This document shows positions 23,757-34,432 of a stretch of 64,000 bases of DNA, in pieces. Within the stretch, counting starts at the first letter, position 1. Each line of letters opens with the position of its first letter. Under the pieces are notes generated by a model. That model had not been told where the DNA came from, made no database searches, and saw only the letters and a program-made list of their open reading frames with translations. Position numbers and translations under genes: made by a program. The DNA is from Bacillus sp. FJAT-47783 (GTDB lineage: Bacteria > Bacillota > Bacilli > Bacillales > Aeribacillaceae): assembly GCF_022808615.1 (NCBI RefSeq), contig NZ_JAKZKS010000002.1, forward strand, positions 1 to 64,000. The letters run 5' to 3'.

Positions 23757-25784
23757 ATGCGAATCGGTGGATTAGCAAGTGGGATGGATATTGATTCATT
23801 AGTGAGTGACTTAATGAAGGCAGAACGAATACCTTTAGATAAAATGCATCAAAAGAAGCAAACGTTGGAATGGCAGCGTGATAATTATCGAGAGATGAAT
23901 TCTCTCTTGTTTTCATTACGAACAGAAGTGGCGAACATGAAATACACGTCAAAATATCGAGCGCGTCAGGTGACTTCTTCCAACGAGTCGAAAATCACGG
24001 CAACGGCTTCAACTGCTGCAGGAACGGCGTCGTATGCGATTTCAGAAGTGAATCAGCTTGCATCAGCTGCCTCCAAAGTTAGTACGGCATCCGTATCGAA
24101 CGGGACAAAAATTGATACGACAAAAGGGTTATATGAAATCAAAGGGAACTTTGCCAACAATAGTTTTAATTGGAGGCAGGGAAGTGTTGAAAGTGAAACA
24201 ATGGCAGTAGATGCGGACGGTACGTCTTTCTCATTAAAGATGAATGCTGGAGCGAACGTACAGGTAAGTGAAGCGGCGAATATGGTGGTAAAAGTAGACG
24301 GGAAAGCGTATACCATTGTCACAAGCGGTGCACCCGGTGCAGGTGAAGTAAACATCGATAGCTCTGGTCAATTAACATTCGGTGATACGATTCAAAAAGG
24401 GAGTACGATTAAAGTTAACTACATGACGGATGTCCGAGTCGATGATGAAAAAACACTTTCTGCCGCGACGAAAGAAATTCAACTTCAAAAAGGTTCAATT
24501 GCAGATGGCAGCTTAACCCTTGATATTGATGGGACAACCTACACAAATGTCGGAAATGAAATTCAAGATGCATCGGGGAACAAAGTAGGAACGATTGATG
24601 CACAAACGGGTAAAATTACGATGGATAATGAAATGGCAAAGGACTCGGTGATTAAAGCAACGTATCAGCAAAATTATTTTACGTTTGGCATGACGACATA
24701 TGATGAAAACGGCGACGCGATAAACGAATCATTTGCGATTCAAGGAAATGAATCACTTGATACGGTCATCAAGAAAGTGAATGAGTCTAGTGCCGGTGTA
24801 TCTATGTTTTACGATTCGTTCTCAGATAAAGTGACACTAACAAGAACAGAAACCGGGAACTTTAATGGTACTGAATCAGACGAAGAAATCGTCTTATCTG
24901 GTAGCTTTTTAAATGACGTATTAAACTTTAATGGTGCATCAGAAATAGGTGGAAAGAATGCGAAATTTACGATGAACGGGTTAGCGACAGAACGAACGTC
25001 CAATACGTTTTCAGTTTCAGGTGTTACGTTTACATTAAAAGATACGTTTGCAACGTCAGATGCGACTGTCACCGTTTCGATTTCCAACGATTCAGACAAA
25101 GTGGTAGAAAACATTAAAAACTTTGTAGAAAAATATAATGAAACAATTGAGAAGATACAAAAAAAGCTTTCAGAAGAACGTTATCGCGATTATTTACCGC
25201 TAACAGATGAACAAAAAGAAGCAATGAGTGAAAAACATATTGAACTTTGGGAAGAAAAAGCGAAAAGTGGTTTGCTTAGACGGGATTCCATTCTTTCTGG
25301 AGCATTGTCACAAATGCGTACGGATTTCTATCAACCGGTAACAAACGATTCGGTTAGCTCGAAATTTAATCAGCTTGCAAGCATCGGCATTACCACATCG
25401 CCAAACTATTTAGATGGTGGAAAATTAATCATTAATGAAGCGACATTAAAAGAAGCGATTGAAGAGGATCCAGAATCGATCGAAGAGCTTTTCCGTGGTA
25501 ATGGAGATGACTATAACGAAAAAGGGATAATGCAACGAATGTATGATTCCATTACAAATACGATGGATAAAATTAATGAAAAAGCTGGGAAGACGACGTC
25601 AGCACCGACTACGTATACGCTTGGGAAAAACTTAAACGATTTAGATAAACGAATTGACCGATTTGAAGACCGTCTTATCGAAATTGAAGACCGCTACTGG
25701 CGTCAATTTACAGCGATGGAGAAAGTGATTCAACGAACAAACCAACAATCGATGTATTTAATGCAGCAATTTGGCGGGTTTTAA
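23757..25784 (+). CDS. fliD: Flagellar filament cap protein FliD
   Basis: 675 residues. FliD (HAP2) forms the cap under which flagellin polymerises. MRIGGLASGMDIDSLV is the diagnostic N-terminus, with FliD_N to about 100, a variable beta-rich middle, FliD_C from about 400 and a coiled helix at the end (LDKRIDRFEDRLIEIEDRYWRQFTAMEKVI). The ATG at 23757 follows AAAGGTGG; GTG codons upstream overlap the ribosome site. It is longer than the roughly 500-residue B. subtilis protein, owing to the middle region. Confidence 0.96.
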   Translation: MRIGGLASGMDIDSLVSDLMKAERIPLDKMHQKKQTLEWQRDNYREMNSLLFSLRTEVANMKYTSKYRARQVTSSNESKITATASTAAGTASYAISEVNQLASAASKVSTASVSNGTKIDTTKGLYEIKGNFANNSFNWRQGSVESETMAVDADGTSFSLKMNAGANVQVSEAANMVVKVDGKAYTIVTSGAPGAGEVNIDSSGQLTFGDTIQKGSTIKVNYMTDVRVDDEKTLSAATKEIQLQKGSIADGSLTLDIDGTTYTNVGNEIQDASGNKVGTIDAQTGKITMDNEMAKDSVIKATYQQNYFTFGMTTYDENGDAINESFAIQGNESLDTVIKKVNESSAGVSMFYDSFSDKVTLTRTETGNFNGTESDEEIVLSGSFLNDVLNFNGASEIGGKNAKFTMNGLATERTSNTFSVSGVTFTLKDTFATSDATVTVSISNDSDKVVENIKNFVEKYNETIEKIQKKLSEERYRDYLPLTDEQKEAMSEKHIELWEEKAKSGLLRRDSILSGALSQMRTDFYQPVTNDSVSSKFNQLASIGITTSPNYLDGGKLIINEATLKEAIEEDPESIEELFRGNGDDYNEKGIMQRMYDSITNTMDKINEKAGKTTSAPTTYTLGKNLNDLDKRIDRFEDRLIEIEDRYWRQFTAMEKVIQRTNQQSMYLMQQFGGF

Positions 25785-25856
25785 CCAATTATTTGAAGGT
25801 TAATTGTCCATTACGTTTCCGTTCAGGTTATAATGAATAAATAAGGAGTGTCTTTA

Positions 25857-26258
25857 ATGGCCATCAACAATCCATATCAAGCATATCAGGAGAATAGTAT
25901 TACAACCGCATCACCTGGTGAGTTGACATTAATGCTATACAATGGGTGTTTAAAATTTATAAAGTTAGCAAAAAAAGCGATGGAAGAGCAAAATATTGAA
26001 CAGAAAAATATGAATCTGCAAAAAGCGCAAAATATTATTCAAGAGCTGATGGTGACATTGAATACAGATATCGAAATCTCTAAAAATATGATAGCATTGT
26101 ATGAGTATATGAACCGTCGCTTAATTGAAGCAAATATAAAACAGGACGTGGCTATTTTAGAAGAAGTAGAAGGGTATATCGCTGAATTTCGTGAAACGTG
26201 GAAAGAAGTGCTTCGTTTAAATAAAGTGAATCAACAAGGACAAGGTGGTCAAGCTTAA
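25857..26258 (+). CDS. fliS: Flagellin chaperone FliS
   Basis: 133 residues. FliS binds the C-terminal helix of flagellin and keeps it unpolymerised until export. NPYQAYQENSITTASPGELTLMLYNGCLKFI is the canonical start. Because the FliS-binding helix is encoded in hag exon 2, only spliced flagellin should be a client. ATG at 25857 has AAGGAG 9 nt upstream; a GTG at 25848 abuts that site. The stop overlaps the fliT start. Confidence 0.96.
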   Translation: MAINNPYQAYQENSITTASPGELTLMLYNGCLKFIKLAKKAMEEQNIEQKNMNLQKAQNIIQELMVTLNTDIEISKNMIALYEYMNRRLIEANIKQDVAILEEVEGYIAEFRETWKEVLRLNKVNQQGQGGQA

Positions 26259-26605
26259 TGGATCGTCTTAACCATCTTTTGCAATTAACAGAATCGTTGA
26301 TCAAATTAACGAAAACTTCTATTAAAAACGAGCGAGAGCATCAAATTGAGCAAATGGACAAGCTTCTAGCAGAACGCGATGTTAACATAAAACATTTAAA
26401 ACCTCCTTATTCTCCAGAAGAAATTGAGAAAGGGCGTGTACTTGTTCAACTAGATCAACAATTGCGTAAGCAGCTGGAAGCGTTTAAGATGGAAATCAAA
26501 AAAGATATTATTCAACTAAAAGTGACAAAACAATCAACGCAAAAATATGTAAGTCCATATGAGCAACAGTCGATGGATGGGATGTTTTATGATAAACGAA
26601 AATAG
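26258..26605 (+). CDS. fliT: FliT-type flagellar chaperone
   Basis: 115 residues, helical. MDRLNHLLQLTESLIKLTK and the C-terminal half (LDQQLRKQLEAFKMEIKKDI) fit the Bacillus FliT family, which chaperones FliD. The ATG shares its A with the fliS stop codon, indicating coupled translation. Confidence 0.88.
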   Translation: MDRLNHLLQLTESLIKLTKTSIKNEREHQIEQMDKLLAERDVNIKHLKPPYSPEEIEKGRVLVQLDQQLRKQLEAFKMEIKKDIIQLKVTKQSTQKYVSPYEQQSMDGMFYDKRK

Positions 26606-26614
26606 GTGAAATAC

Positions 26615-27001
26615 ATGCAGAAGATTTCATCTGGACAATTTGAATTTTTAACGCGATTTTATTATTTACTTGATTCCATTGAAGAAGGTTTTGACTATGT
26701 ATTATTAAGCTTCGAAAATATTCATTGTGTGGATCGCGATCAAGTTTTGGCAGATATTATGCTTGCCATCTATGAAATTGATTCAGCACGTTCAATCCTT
26801 AACCCTTTGTTGACAGAAGAGTCAAAAGTGAAGGAAGATTTCCATCAATTAGACGATATTATCCATCAATTTGAAGAGATAGAATTCATTAAGTCTCAAC
26901 CCGTAAATTTTGAACATTTCATTAAGTGCGAGCTATACCCAACGTTTATGGCATGGAAACAACAAGTTCAAAAACGATTGCATGCGTATATTGCGCACTA
27001 A
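26615..27001 (+). CDS. Hypothetical protein of the fliST operon
   Basis: 128 residues from the ATG at 26615, placed after TAGGTG; a GTG at 26606 is also possible. The protein is acidic and appears helical (FYYLLDSIEEGFDYVLLSF, DIIHQFEEIEFIKSQP), with no membrane segment or recognisable motif. It directly follows fliT, so it may be another chaperone-like protein, but there is no direct evidence. Confidence 0.75.
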   Translation: MQKISSGQFEFLTRFYYLLDSIEEGFDYVLLSFENIHCVDRDQVLADIMLAIYEIDSARSILNPLLTEESKVKEDFHQLDDIIHQFEEIEFIKSQPVNFEHFIKCELYPTFMAWKQQVQKRLHAYIAH

Positions 27002-27472
27002 GTACTCTATTGTTAGTAAGATAGTGACGGTTCATGAATCTGATCCATTGATATGAGAAAAGGTTTGTCTTTTGCTGATCATTTGAGCGGGAAGTTCCTG
27101 CAGAAGCGGCTCATACTGTACTACTTTTTTTAGCTTTCCATACACTAATATTTTGAAGACGATTTGATGATTAACTTTGTTTCAGATGTTTTAAGCGTGG
27201 TATACTGTTAACGTATAGTTTAAGAAGCTATCGGATCACTATTTTTTTGTGCCCCGCTTCAGCGCCCACCCTCGAGTCAAATAACTTTTCGACGCAAAGG
27301 TAAGGGGTGAACAAGGCGCTTGCGCTTTTCTTGTTTTGCGTGAATTTCCTACAATTTTCAACAAGTTTTTACAAATTCACAAAAAGTTCACGAAAAAAGA
27401 AAAGATTAAGCAGGAATTTGCAAAGAAATTGGAGAATTAAATTACATATCCTTAACAAAAGGAGGAGTTCTG
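27002..27472 (+). other. Intergenic region before hpf with dispersed repeat
   Basis: 471 nt. 27250-27345 holds a repeat-family copy: CGCCCACCCTCGAGTCAAA followed by ACAAGGCGCTTGCGCTTTTC, related to 61550-61640, 45062-45175 and 1940-2115. A possible sigma-A or sigma-B promoter lies upstream of it: TTGTTT at 27178, 17 bp, TATACT at 27201, overlapping GTTTCA-N13-TGGTAT. A sigma-H promoter follows at 27412. No gene is seen. Confidence 0.55.
27412..27438 (+). promoter_or_regulatory. Sigma-H-type promoter of hpf
   Basis: AGGAATTT at 27412-27419, an 11-bp spacer, then GGAGAATT at 27431-27438 fit the consensus RnAGGAwWW-N11-12-RnnGAAT. It lies about 35 bp before the start codon. The B. subtilis homologue (yvyD) is also sigma-H controlled, consistent with use at the onset of stationary phase. 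Confidence 0.7.
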
Positions 27473-28015
27473 ATGATTAATAACGTCAGGGGAGAAAACA
27501 TTGAAGTAACTCCAGCACTTCGAGAGTATGTGGAAAAAAAATTAGCGAAGCTTGAGCGCTATTTCGAAGAAAGTGTTGATGCGAAAGCAAATGTAAACTT
27601 AAAATATTACAATGATCAAGAGTCTAAAATTGAAGTGACGATTCCAATGCCGCAGCTTGTTTTGCGGGCGGAGGAACATCATCAAGATATGTATGCGGCG
27701 ATTGATCTTGTGATGAATAAGTTAGAAAGACAAATCCGCAAGCATAAAACAAAAGTGAATCGCAAAGTTCGCGAGCAGCAAGCGGATGCGAAGTTGTTTG
27801 CAAATGGGCAAACAGAAAATGATGTTGAAGAAGATATCCAAGTTGTTCGAACAAAACGGTTTGATTTAAAACCGATGGACAGTGAAGAGGCTATTTTACA
27901 AATGGATATGCTTGGACATAATTTCTTCGTTTATACGAATGCAGAAACGAACAAAACGAATGTTGTATATCGTAGAAAAGACGGGAAATACGGTCTTATT
28001 GAACCGAACGAATAA
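27473..28015 (+). CDS. hpf: Long-form ribosome hibernation promoting factor
   Basis: 180 residues. Long HPF dimerises 70S ribosomes into inactive 100S particles in stationary phase. The N-terminal ribosome-binding domain (about 1-100) has VTPALREYVEKKLAKLERYF and YAAIDLVMNKLERQIRKHK. The C-terminal dimerisation domain (about 120-180) has KPMDSEEAILQMDMLGHNFFVY and VYRRKDGKYGLIEP. AAAGGAGGAG precedes the ATG. A strong terminator follows. Confidence 0.96.
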   Translation: MINNVRGENIEVTPALREYVEKKLAKLERYFEESVDAKANVNLKYYNDQESKIEVTIPMPQLVLRAEEHHQDMYAAIDLVMNKLERQIRKHKTKVNRKVREQQADAKLFANGQTENDVEEDIQVVRTKRFDLKPMDSEEAILQMDMLGHNFFVYTNAETNKTNVVYRRKDGKYGLIEPNE

Positions 28016-28026
28016 TCACTCTTCAT

Positions 28027-28060
28027 TCATTAGGCACAGCATAAAGCTGTGCCTAATTTT
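28027..28060 (+). terminator. hpf terminator
   Basis: TTAGGCACAGC and GCTGTGCCTAA form an 11-bp stem with loop ATAAA and TTTT tail. Confidence 0.85.
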
Positions 28061-28233
28061 ATGTCTAAAATATGAAACAAATGAATGGACGTAGACGTAT
28101 GAAAAGAGCATGAGTGAAAAAGATGTAGTTGTGATCTATCTTCAACCGTCATTTTTCAATAAGTTGTTTGAACACACGAGCAGTGTTACAATTTAATAAG
28201 GGAATTTATCATCATTTAGAGGAGCGTTTTACG

Positions 28234-30741
28234 ATGCTTGGTATTTTAAATAAAATGTTTGATGTGAATAAACGGACGTTAAACCGCTATGAGAAAATGG
28301 CGGATAAAATTGATGCACTAAGTTCGGAAATGGAAAAGCTGTCGGATCTCGAATTAAGAGCGAAAACAGGTGAATTTGCCGACCGTTTAGATAATGGAGA
28401 AACGTTAGATAGCCTTCTCATTGAAGCTTTTGCTGTTGTAAGAGAAGCGGCACGACGTGTACTCGGAATGTATCCGTTCAAAGTTCAATTGATGGGTGCG
28501 ATTGCTTTACATGAAGGAAATATTGCGGAAATGAAAACAGGTGAGGGGAAAACGTTAACGTCCACGATGCCTGTTTATTTAAACGCCTTAACACGAAAAG
28601 GCGTCCATGTCGTAACGGTCAATGAATATTTAGCATCCCGTGACGCGACGGAGATGGGACAGCTTTTCGAATTTCTTGGTTTAACAGTTGGCTTAAACTT
28701 AAATAGCTTAACAAAAGATGAAAAGCGAGAAGCGTATGCAGCTGATGTTACGTATTCGACAAATAATGAGCTCGGCTTTGATTACTTACGCGATAACATG
28801 GTATTATATGCCGATCAAAAAGTACAACGCCCGCTTCATTTTGCTGTCATCGATGAGGTTGACTCGATTTTAATCGATGAAGCGAGAACACCGCTCATCA
28901 TTTCAGGACAAGCGGCCAAGTCGACAAGACTGTATTTACAAGCGAACGCGTTCGTCCGTACCCTTCAAAAGGAAAAGGATTTTACGTATGATGAAAAAAC
29001 TAAAAATGTGCAGTTAACAGAAGATGGGATGACGAAAGCAGAACGTGCGTTTAACATTGATAATTTGTTCGATATTAAACATGTAACGTTAAATCATCAC
29101 ATTAATAATGCTTTACGAGCACATATCGTCATGCAAAAGGATTTTGACTATGTCGTAGAAGATGGCCAAGTTGTCATTGTAGACCAGTTTACAGGTCGTC
29201 TCATGAAAGGGCGTCGCTATAGTGATGGCCTCCATCAGGCAATTGAAGCAAAAGAAGGTCTTGAAATTCAAAATGAAAGCAAAACACTGGCAACTATTAC
29301 GTTCCAAAACTACTTCCGCATGTATGAAAAGCTTGCCGGTATGACAGGAACTGCTAAAACCGAAGAAGAGGAATTCCGAAACATTTATAATATGAATGTG
29401 GTCGCGATTCCGACGAATAAACCTATAATTCGTGATGACCGATCTGATTTAATTTATCGTTCTATAGAAGGGAAGTTTAAAGCCGTTGTTGAAGATATTT
29501 CACAACGCCACATGCTCGGACAGCCTGTTTTAGTCGGGACGGTTGCGGTTGAAACTTCTGAGTATATTTCAAGCTTGTTAAAGAAAAAAGGGATTCCGCA
29601 CAACGTGTTAAACGCGAAAAACCATGAGCGGGAAGCGGAAATTATTGAACAAGCTGGGCAAAAAGGTGCTGTGACGATCGCGACGAACATGGCCGGTCGT
29701 GGTACTGACATTAAGCTTGGTGAAGGTGTTAAAGAGCTTGGCGGACTTGCGGTTGTCGGAACGGAGCGCCATGAATCACGTCGTATTGACAATCAGCTCC
29801 GCGGGCGTTCTGGACGTCAAGGAGATCCTGGTATAACGCAATTTTATCTTTCCATGGAAGATGAATTAATGCGCCGCTTCGGTTCAGATAGTATGATGAG
29901 TATGATGGATCGTCTCGGAATGGATGATACTCAACCAATCCAAAGTAAAATGGTTTCCCGTGCTGTTGAATCTGCTCAAAAACGAGTAGAAGGAAATAAC
30001 TTCGACGCACGTAAGCAGTTGCTCCAATATGATGATGTTCTTCGTCAGCAGCGCGAAGTGATTTATAAACAACGTAATGATGTACTAGAATCAGAGAACC
30101 TCCGTCAACAAGTAGAAGAAATGATTCGTCAAACGATTGAACGTGTCGTTTCATCCTTCACGCAAGAAGAGCTTCCAGAAGACTGGAATTTAGATGGCTT
30201 AATGGATTGGGTGAAAGCGAACGTACTAGATGAACATACGGATTTAACTGTTGACGATATTCGTGGTAAAGAAGCAGACGAAATTGTCGAAGTCCTTTGG
30301 GAGAAAGTACAAAATCGCTATAATGAGAAGGAAGAAGCATTCACGGAGGAAAAAATGCGTGAATTTGAACGTGTCATCGTCCTCCGTGCTGTTGATACGA
30401 AATGGATGGATCATATTGATGCAATGGATCAGCTTCGTCAAGGCATTCATTTACGAGCCTATGGGCAAACAGATCCGCTTCGTGAATATCAAATGGAAGG
30501 ATTCGCGATGTTTGAAAATATGGTGGCATCCATCCAAGAAGAGGTTACAAAATTCATTATGAAAGCAGAAATTCAAAATAACCTAGAACGTCAAGAAGTA
30601 GCGAAGGGAGAAGCTGTGAAGCCGAAAGAAGGCGATGAAGCAGCGAAAAAGAAACCTGTTCGTAAAAAAGTTGAAGTGGGACGCAACGCCCCATGCCCAT
30701 GTGGGAGTGGGAAAAAATATAAGCAATGCTGCGGAAAATAA
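28234..30741 (+). CDS. secA: Preprotein translocase ATPase SecA
   Basis: 835 residues. SecA drives proteins through Sec[24 protein letters not shown] is the normal N-terminus. Walker [11 protein letters not shown], Walker [19 protein letters not shown], motif [13 protein letters not shown] and the C-terminal zinc site [13 protein letters not shown] are intact. The ATG at 28234 has GAGGAG 8-10 nt upstream; an in-frame ATG at 28168 lacks a ribosome site. prfB follows, as in B. subtilis. Confidence 0.97.
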   Translation: MLGILNKMFDVNKRTLNRYEKMADKIDALSSEMEKLSDLELRAKTGEFADRLDNGETLDSLLIEAFAVVREAARRVLGMYPFKVQLMGAIALHEGNIAEMKTGEGKTLTSTMPVYLNALTRKGVHVVTVNEYLASRDATEMGQLFEFLGLTVGLNLNSLTKDEKREAYAADVTYSTNNELGFDYLRDNMVLYADQKVQRPLHFAVIDEVDSILIDEARTPLIISGQAAKSTRLYLQANAFVRTLQKEKDFTYDEKTKNVQLTEDGMTKAERAFNIDNLFDIKHVTLNHHINNALRAHIVMQKDFDYVVEDGQVVIVDQFTGRLMKGRRYSDGLHQAIEAKEGLEIQNESKTLATITFQNYFRMYEKLAGMTGTAKTEEEEFRNIYNMNVVAIPTNKPIIRDDRSDLIYRSIEGKFKAVVEDISQRHMLGQPVLVGTVAVETSEYISSLLKKKGIPHNVLNAKNHEREAEIIEQAGQKGAVTIATNMAGRGTDIKLGEGVKELGGLAVVGTERHESRRIDNQLRGRSGRQGDPGITQFYLSMEDELMRRFGSDSMMSMMDRLGMDDTQPIQSKMVSRAVESAQKRVEGNNFDARKQLLQYDDVLRQQREVIYKQRNDVLESENLRQQVEEMIRQTIERVVSSFTQEELPEDWNLDGLMDWVKANVLDEHTDLTVDDIRGKEADEIVEVLWEKVQNRYNEKEEAFTEEKMREFERVIVLRAVDTKWMDHIDAMDQLRQGIHLRAYGQTDPLREYQMEGFAMFENMVASIQEEVTKFIMKAEIQNNLERQEVAKGEAVKPKEGDEAAKKKPVRKKVEVGRNAPCPCGSGKKYKQCCGK

Positions 30742-30790
30742 AGAAACTAGGGGGATTTTCCCTTTACTAACGCTTTCCAAACGTTGTAAA

Positions 30791-30822
30791 TAGAGAGGCG
30801 ATTTTTAGCCTCTCTCTTTCGA
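30791..30822 (+). terminator. secA terminator
   Basis: GAGAGGC and GCCTCTC pair around GATTTTTA, followed by TCTTTC. Confidence 0.7.
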
Positions 30823-30888
30823 TTGAATAGAAAGGCCATTGTGGTGAATGTTTAGGAATCAGAGAAAATACAATGAGGTGTGAGACAG

Positions 30889-31990
30889 ATGGAATTAGTA
30901 GAAATTCGAACTGAACTTGAGAAAATGGCTAAGCGATTAGCGGATTTTAGGGGGTCTCTTTGACTTAGATGTCAAACAAGACCGCATTCAACAATTAGAA
31001 GAGCAAATGGCGGCACCGAACTTTTGGGATGATCAAAATGCTGCTCAAACGGTTATTAATGAAGCGAATGCATTAAAAGATCTCGTGAATCAGTTTCATC
31101 ATTTGCATGAAACGTATGAAAATCTTCAAGTTTCCTACGAATTAATTAAAGAGGAGCCGGATGAAGATTTACAAGAAGAGTTGGAAAGTGAATTAAAAAC
31201 ATTAACGAAAGAGCTAAATGAATTTGAACTTCAATTGTTATTGAGTGAACCGTATGATAAAAACAACGCGATTTTAGAGCTTCACCCTGGAGCTGGTGGA
31301 ACGGAATCTCAAGACTGGGGTTCCATGCTTCTTCGTATGTACACGAGATGGGCAGAGAGAAAGGGCTTTAAAGTTGAAACGTTAGATTACTTACCTGGTG
31401 ATGAGGCGGGCATTAAAAGTGTTACGCTCCTAATTAAAGGTCACAATGCGTACGGTTATTTAAAAGCCGAAAAAGGCGTTCATCGCCTCGTCCGGATCTC
31501 ACCTTTTGACTCATCAGGCAGACGACATACATCGTTCGTATCGTGTGAAGTGATGCCGGAGTTTAATGAAGAAGTTGATATTGAAATCCGGACAGAAGAT
31601 ATTAAAGTTGACACATACCGGGCTAGTGGTGCAGGTGGACAGCACGTCAATACGACCGATTCTGCAGTTCGTATTACACACATTCCGACAGGGGTTGTCG
31701 TGACATGTCAAACGGAGCGTTCGCAAATTAAAAACCGCGAACGTGCGATGAAAATGTTAAAAGCAAAACTGTATCAGAAAAAAATTGAAGAGCAAGAAAA
31801 AGAGTTAGCTGAAATTCGTGGTGAACAGAAAGAAATCGGTTGGGGAAGCCAAATTCGTTCTTATGTATTTCACCCATATTCACTTGTTAAAGACCATCGA
31901 ACAAATGTGGAAATCGGAAATGTCCAATCCGTTATGGATGGTGAAATCAATTCCTTCATTGATGCGTATTTACGTTCCAAATTAAATTAA
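30889..31990 (+). CDS. prfB: Peptide chain release factor 2, with programmed +1 frameshift
   Basis: RF2 terminates translation at UGA and UAA. The first 24 codons (30889-30960) end at CTT followed by in-frame TGA at 30961-30963. AGGGGG at 30949-30954 is the internal Shine-Dalgarno that promotes the +1 shift, and decoding resumes at GAC 30962. The joined product has 366 residues. The codon-recognition motif [10 protein letters not shown] and the catalytic [15 protein letters not shown] (GGQ) are intact. When RF2 is low, ribosomes pause at the TGA and shift, an autoregulatory loop conserved in most bacteria. Confidence 0.97.
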
Positions 31991-32034
31991 TGGTCAAAAG
32001 ACGTTTCTGTTTCAATATATAGAAACGTCTTTTT
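31991..32034 (+). terminator. prfB terminator
   Basis: AAAAGACGTTTCT and AGAAACGTCTTTTTT form a long stem immediately after prfB. Confidence 0.85.
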
Positions 32035-32238
32035 TCAATGTACGACAAAAAGAGAGGTTTTGTGCATTGGAAAATTTTTCGTGTGTATACTTTAAAACGT
32101 TTTTTGTGTAATTTGTAACGACTTTGTTAACTTTTTTCTGTTAAAATAAAGGATGCAAGTTTTGAAACTATTGTTATCTTTTTTACGTCAAATGATTGGA
32201 CTTAAAAATTGAATTTACAATGAAGGGTGAACATAAAT

Positions 32239-34140
32239 ATGTGCGGTTTTATTGGTGTAGTAAGAAAGGAACCACAATGGCAAACGGAACAAGAACGTCA
32301 ACATTTTAGTATGATGAACAATATTATTGAACACCGTGGGCCAGATGATGAAGGTTATTATGAGGATGAGTTTGTTCGATTTGGTTTTCGTCGACTAAGT
32401 ATTATCGATTTAGAAAATGGTCATCAACCATTATCCTATGAAAACGAGAGATATTGGATTATTTTTAACGGAGAAATTTACAATTTCGTAGAGCTCCGTG
32501 AAGAATTGCAAGAAAAAGGGCTTACGTTTACGACCGGTTCCGATACGGAAGTGATTTTAGGAGCTTATCAAGCTTATGGATATGAAGCAGCAAGTAAGTT
32601 AAGAGGCATGTTTGCGTTTCTTATTTGGGACAAGGAAGAAAAAACGATCTACGGTGCACGCGATCCGTTTGGGATTAAGCCGCTTTATTTTTATGAAGAG
32701 GATGAGCGTTACTTTTTTGCTTCGGAAAAGAAAAGTATTTCATTAGCAAGACATCAAGAAGTAATTGATCATGAATCATTACAACATTATTTAACGTTTC
32801 AATATGTCCCAGAGCCGAAAACGATGTCATCAAGTATTCATAAAGTGCTACCAGGACATTACTTCATCTTAAAGCATGGGGAGGACATCTCTTTTCACCG
32901 TTACTTCCATGCTCGTTTCCAACCGATTCAACAAGAGGAACAAGCTCTCATTCAAGAAATTCAAGATGTTCTCCGCGATTCTGTGAACGTGCATATGCGC
33001 AGTGACGTTCCGGTTGGCTCCTTCTTATCCGGAGGAATTGATTCTTCGTTTATCGCTGCCTTAGCACGAGAAATCAATCCAAATATTAAGACATTCTCGG
33101 TCGGATTTGAACGTGAAGGATTTAGTGAAGTGGATGTTGCGAAGGAAACAGCCGATGTATTAAATGTTGAAAACATTAGCTATATTATCTCTCCGGAAGA
33201 ATATATGCAGGAACTTCCCAAAATTATTTGGCATTTAGATGATCCATTAGCAGACCCAGCGGCGATTCCTCTTTACTTCGTTGCAAGGGAAGCACGAAAA
33301 CACGTAACGGTCGTATTATCTGGGGAAGGTGCTGACGAGCTTTTTGGTGGCTATAACATTTATCGTGAACCTCTTAGTTTAAGTGTGTTTCAGTCTATAC
33401 CTAGCTCCATGAAAAAAGCCTTAAAATGGATGGCCCATATGATGCCAGATGGCATGAAAGGAAAAAGCTTTATTGAGCGCGGCTGTACACCATTAGAAGA
33501 ACGTTATGTCGGAAATGCGAAAATGTTTGAGCATGAAGAGAAAGCTCGACTATTCCGTCTGTTTGATGAATCGAAAAAGTATCAAGAATTAACAAAGCCA
33601 TTTTATGAAGAAGCACGAGATTATGATGACATTTCAACGATGCAATATATCGATATTCATACATGGCTGCGCGGGGATATTTTGTTAAAAGCCGATAAGA
33701 TGACAATGGCGAACTCTTTAGAGCTCCGTGTTCCATTTTTGGACAAGCGAGTATTTGAAGTAGCGTCAAAAATTCCGTCTCCATATAAAGTAGCTGATCA
33801 AACAACGAAAACGATTTTACGAAAAGCAGCAAAAGGTATCGTTCCACATCATGTGCTTGATCGTAAAAAACTCGGCTTCCCTGTTCCGATTCGCCATTGG
33901 TTAAAAAATGAAATGCACGATTGGGCAAAAGAAATTATTCGTGAAAGTGAAACAGACCATTTAATCAATAAATCTTATCTACTCGGACTTCTCGATGAAC
34001 ATTGTCAAAATAAGCGTGATCACAGTCGGAAAATCTGGACAGTCCTCGTCTTTATGATTTGGCATCAAATTTTTATGGAAGAAAAATATTCGTTTAATGC
34101 CTCACAAAAAGCAGAAAAACAGCTAGAACTAATTAAGTAA
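32239..34140 (+). CDS. asnB: Glutamine-hydrolysing asparagine synthetase (AsnB/AsnO type)
   Basis: 633 residues. It makes asparagine from aspartate, ATP and glutamine. The start at 32239 exposes the catalytic Cys2 (MCGFIGVV) of the Ntn-type glutaminase; an ATG at 32227 would bury it. The synthetase half has the PP-loop SFLSGGIDSSFIAALA and VVLSGEGADELFGGY. In sporulating bacilli three paralogues exist (asnB, asnH, asnO); the length of about 630 fits AsnB best but the paralogue is uncertain. Confidence 0.92.
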   Translation: MCGFIGVVRKEPQWQTEQERQHFSMMNNIIEHRGPDDEGYYEDEFVRFGFRRLSIIDLENGHQPLSYENERYWIIFNGEIYNFVELREELQEKGLTFTTGSDTEVILGAYQAYGYEAASKLRGMFAFLIWDKEEKTIYGARDPFGIKPLYFYEEDERYFFASEKKSISLARHQEVIDHESLQHYLTFQYVPEPKTMSSSIHKVLPGHYFILKHGEDISFHRYFHARFQPIQQEEQALIQEIQDVLRDSVNVHMRSDVPVGSFLSGGIDSSFIAALAREINPNIKTFSVGFEREGFSEVDVAKETADVLNVENISYIISPEEYMQELPKIIWHLDDPLADPAAIPLYFVAREARKHVTVVLSGEGADELFGGYNIYREPLSLSVFQSIPSSMKKALKWMAHMMPDGMKGKSFIERGCTPLEERYVGNAKMFEHEEKARLFRLFDESKKYQELTKPFYEEARDYDDISTMQYIDIHTWLRGDILLKADKMTMANSLELRVPFLDKRVFEVASKIPSPYKVADQTTKTILRKAAKGIVPHHVLDRKKLGFPVPIRHWLKNEMHDWAKEIIRESETDHLINKSYLLGLLDEHCQNKRDHSRKIWTVLVFMIWHQIFMEEKYSFNASQKAEKQLELIK

Positions 34141-34163
34141 GCGTGAACCACGCTTACTTTTTT
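34136..34163 (+). terminator. Asparagine synthetase terminator
   Basis: TAAGCGTG and CACGCTTA pair around AAC, followed by CT7. The 5' arm includes the stop codon. Confidence 0.85.
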
Positions 34164-34164
34164 T

Positions 34165-34210
34165 ATCCCACTCTTAACGGGCAGCACACCTCAAGATTCT
34201 GTAGTAAACC
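34165..34210 (+). repeat. Partial copy of a dispersed repeat
   Basis: CCCACTCTTAACGGGCAG followed by CCTCAAGATTCTGTAG recurs, with small changes and an 8-nt insertion, at 40610-40652 (CCCATTCTTAACGGGCAG). It seems to be part of the longer element near 40500-40790. Confidence 0.6.
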
Positions 34211-34432
34211 AAATTTTATCCAAAATACGGAAAAAACGTTTCGGCAACATAAGAATTATTACATTTTTGTTCCAAAATTTACGAAGTAAACCAAGTTTTT
34301 CCCTCTTGAATATGTATCCATCACTGTTATTTCAAGGTGAAATGCCCCGTTTCAAAAATTGTATTTCTTCTGTAATGGTCATGTTATATTTGCTTGTTAT
34401 AATGGGAGGCGAATTGAAAAGGAGGCATTTAT

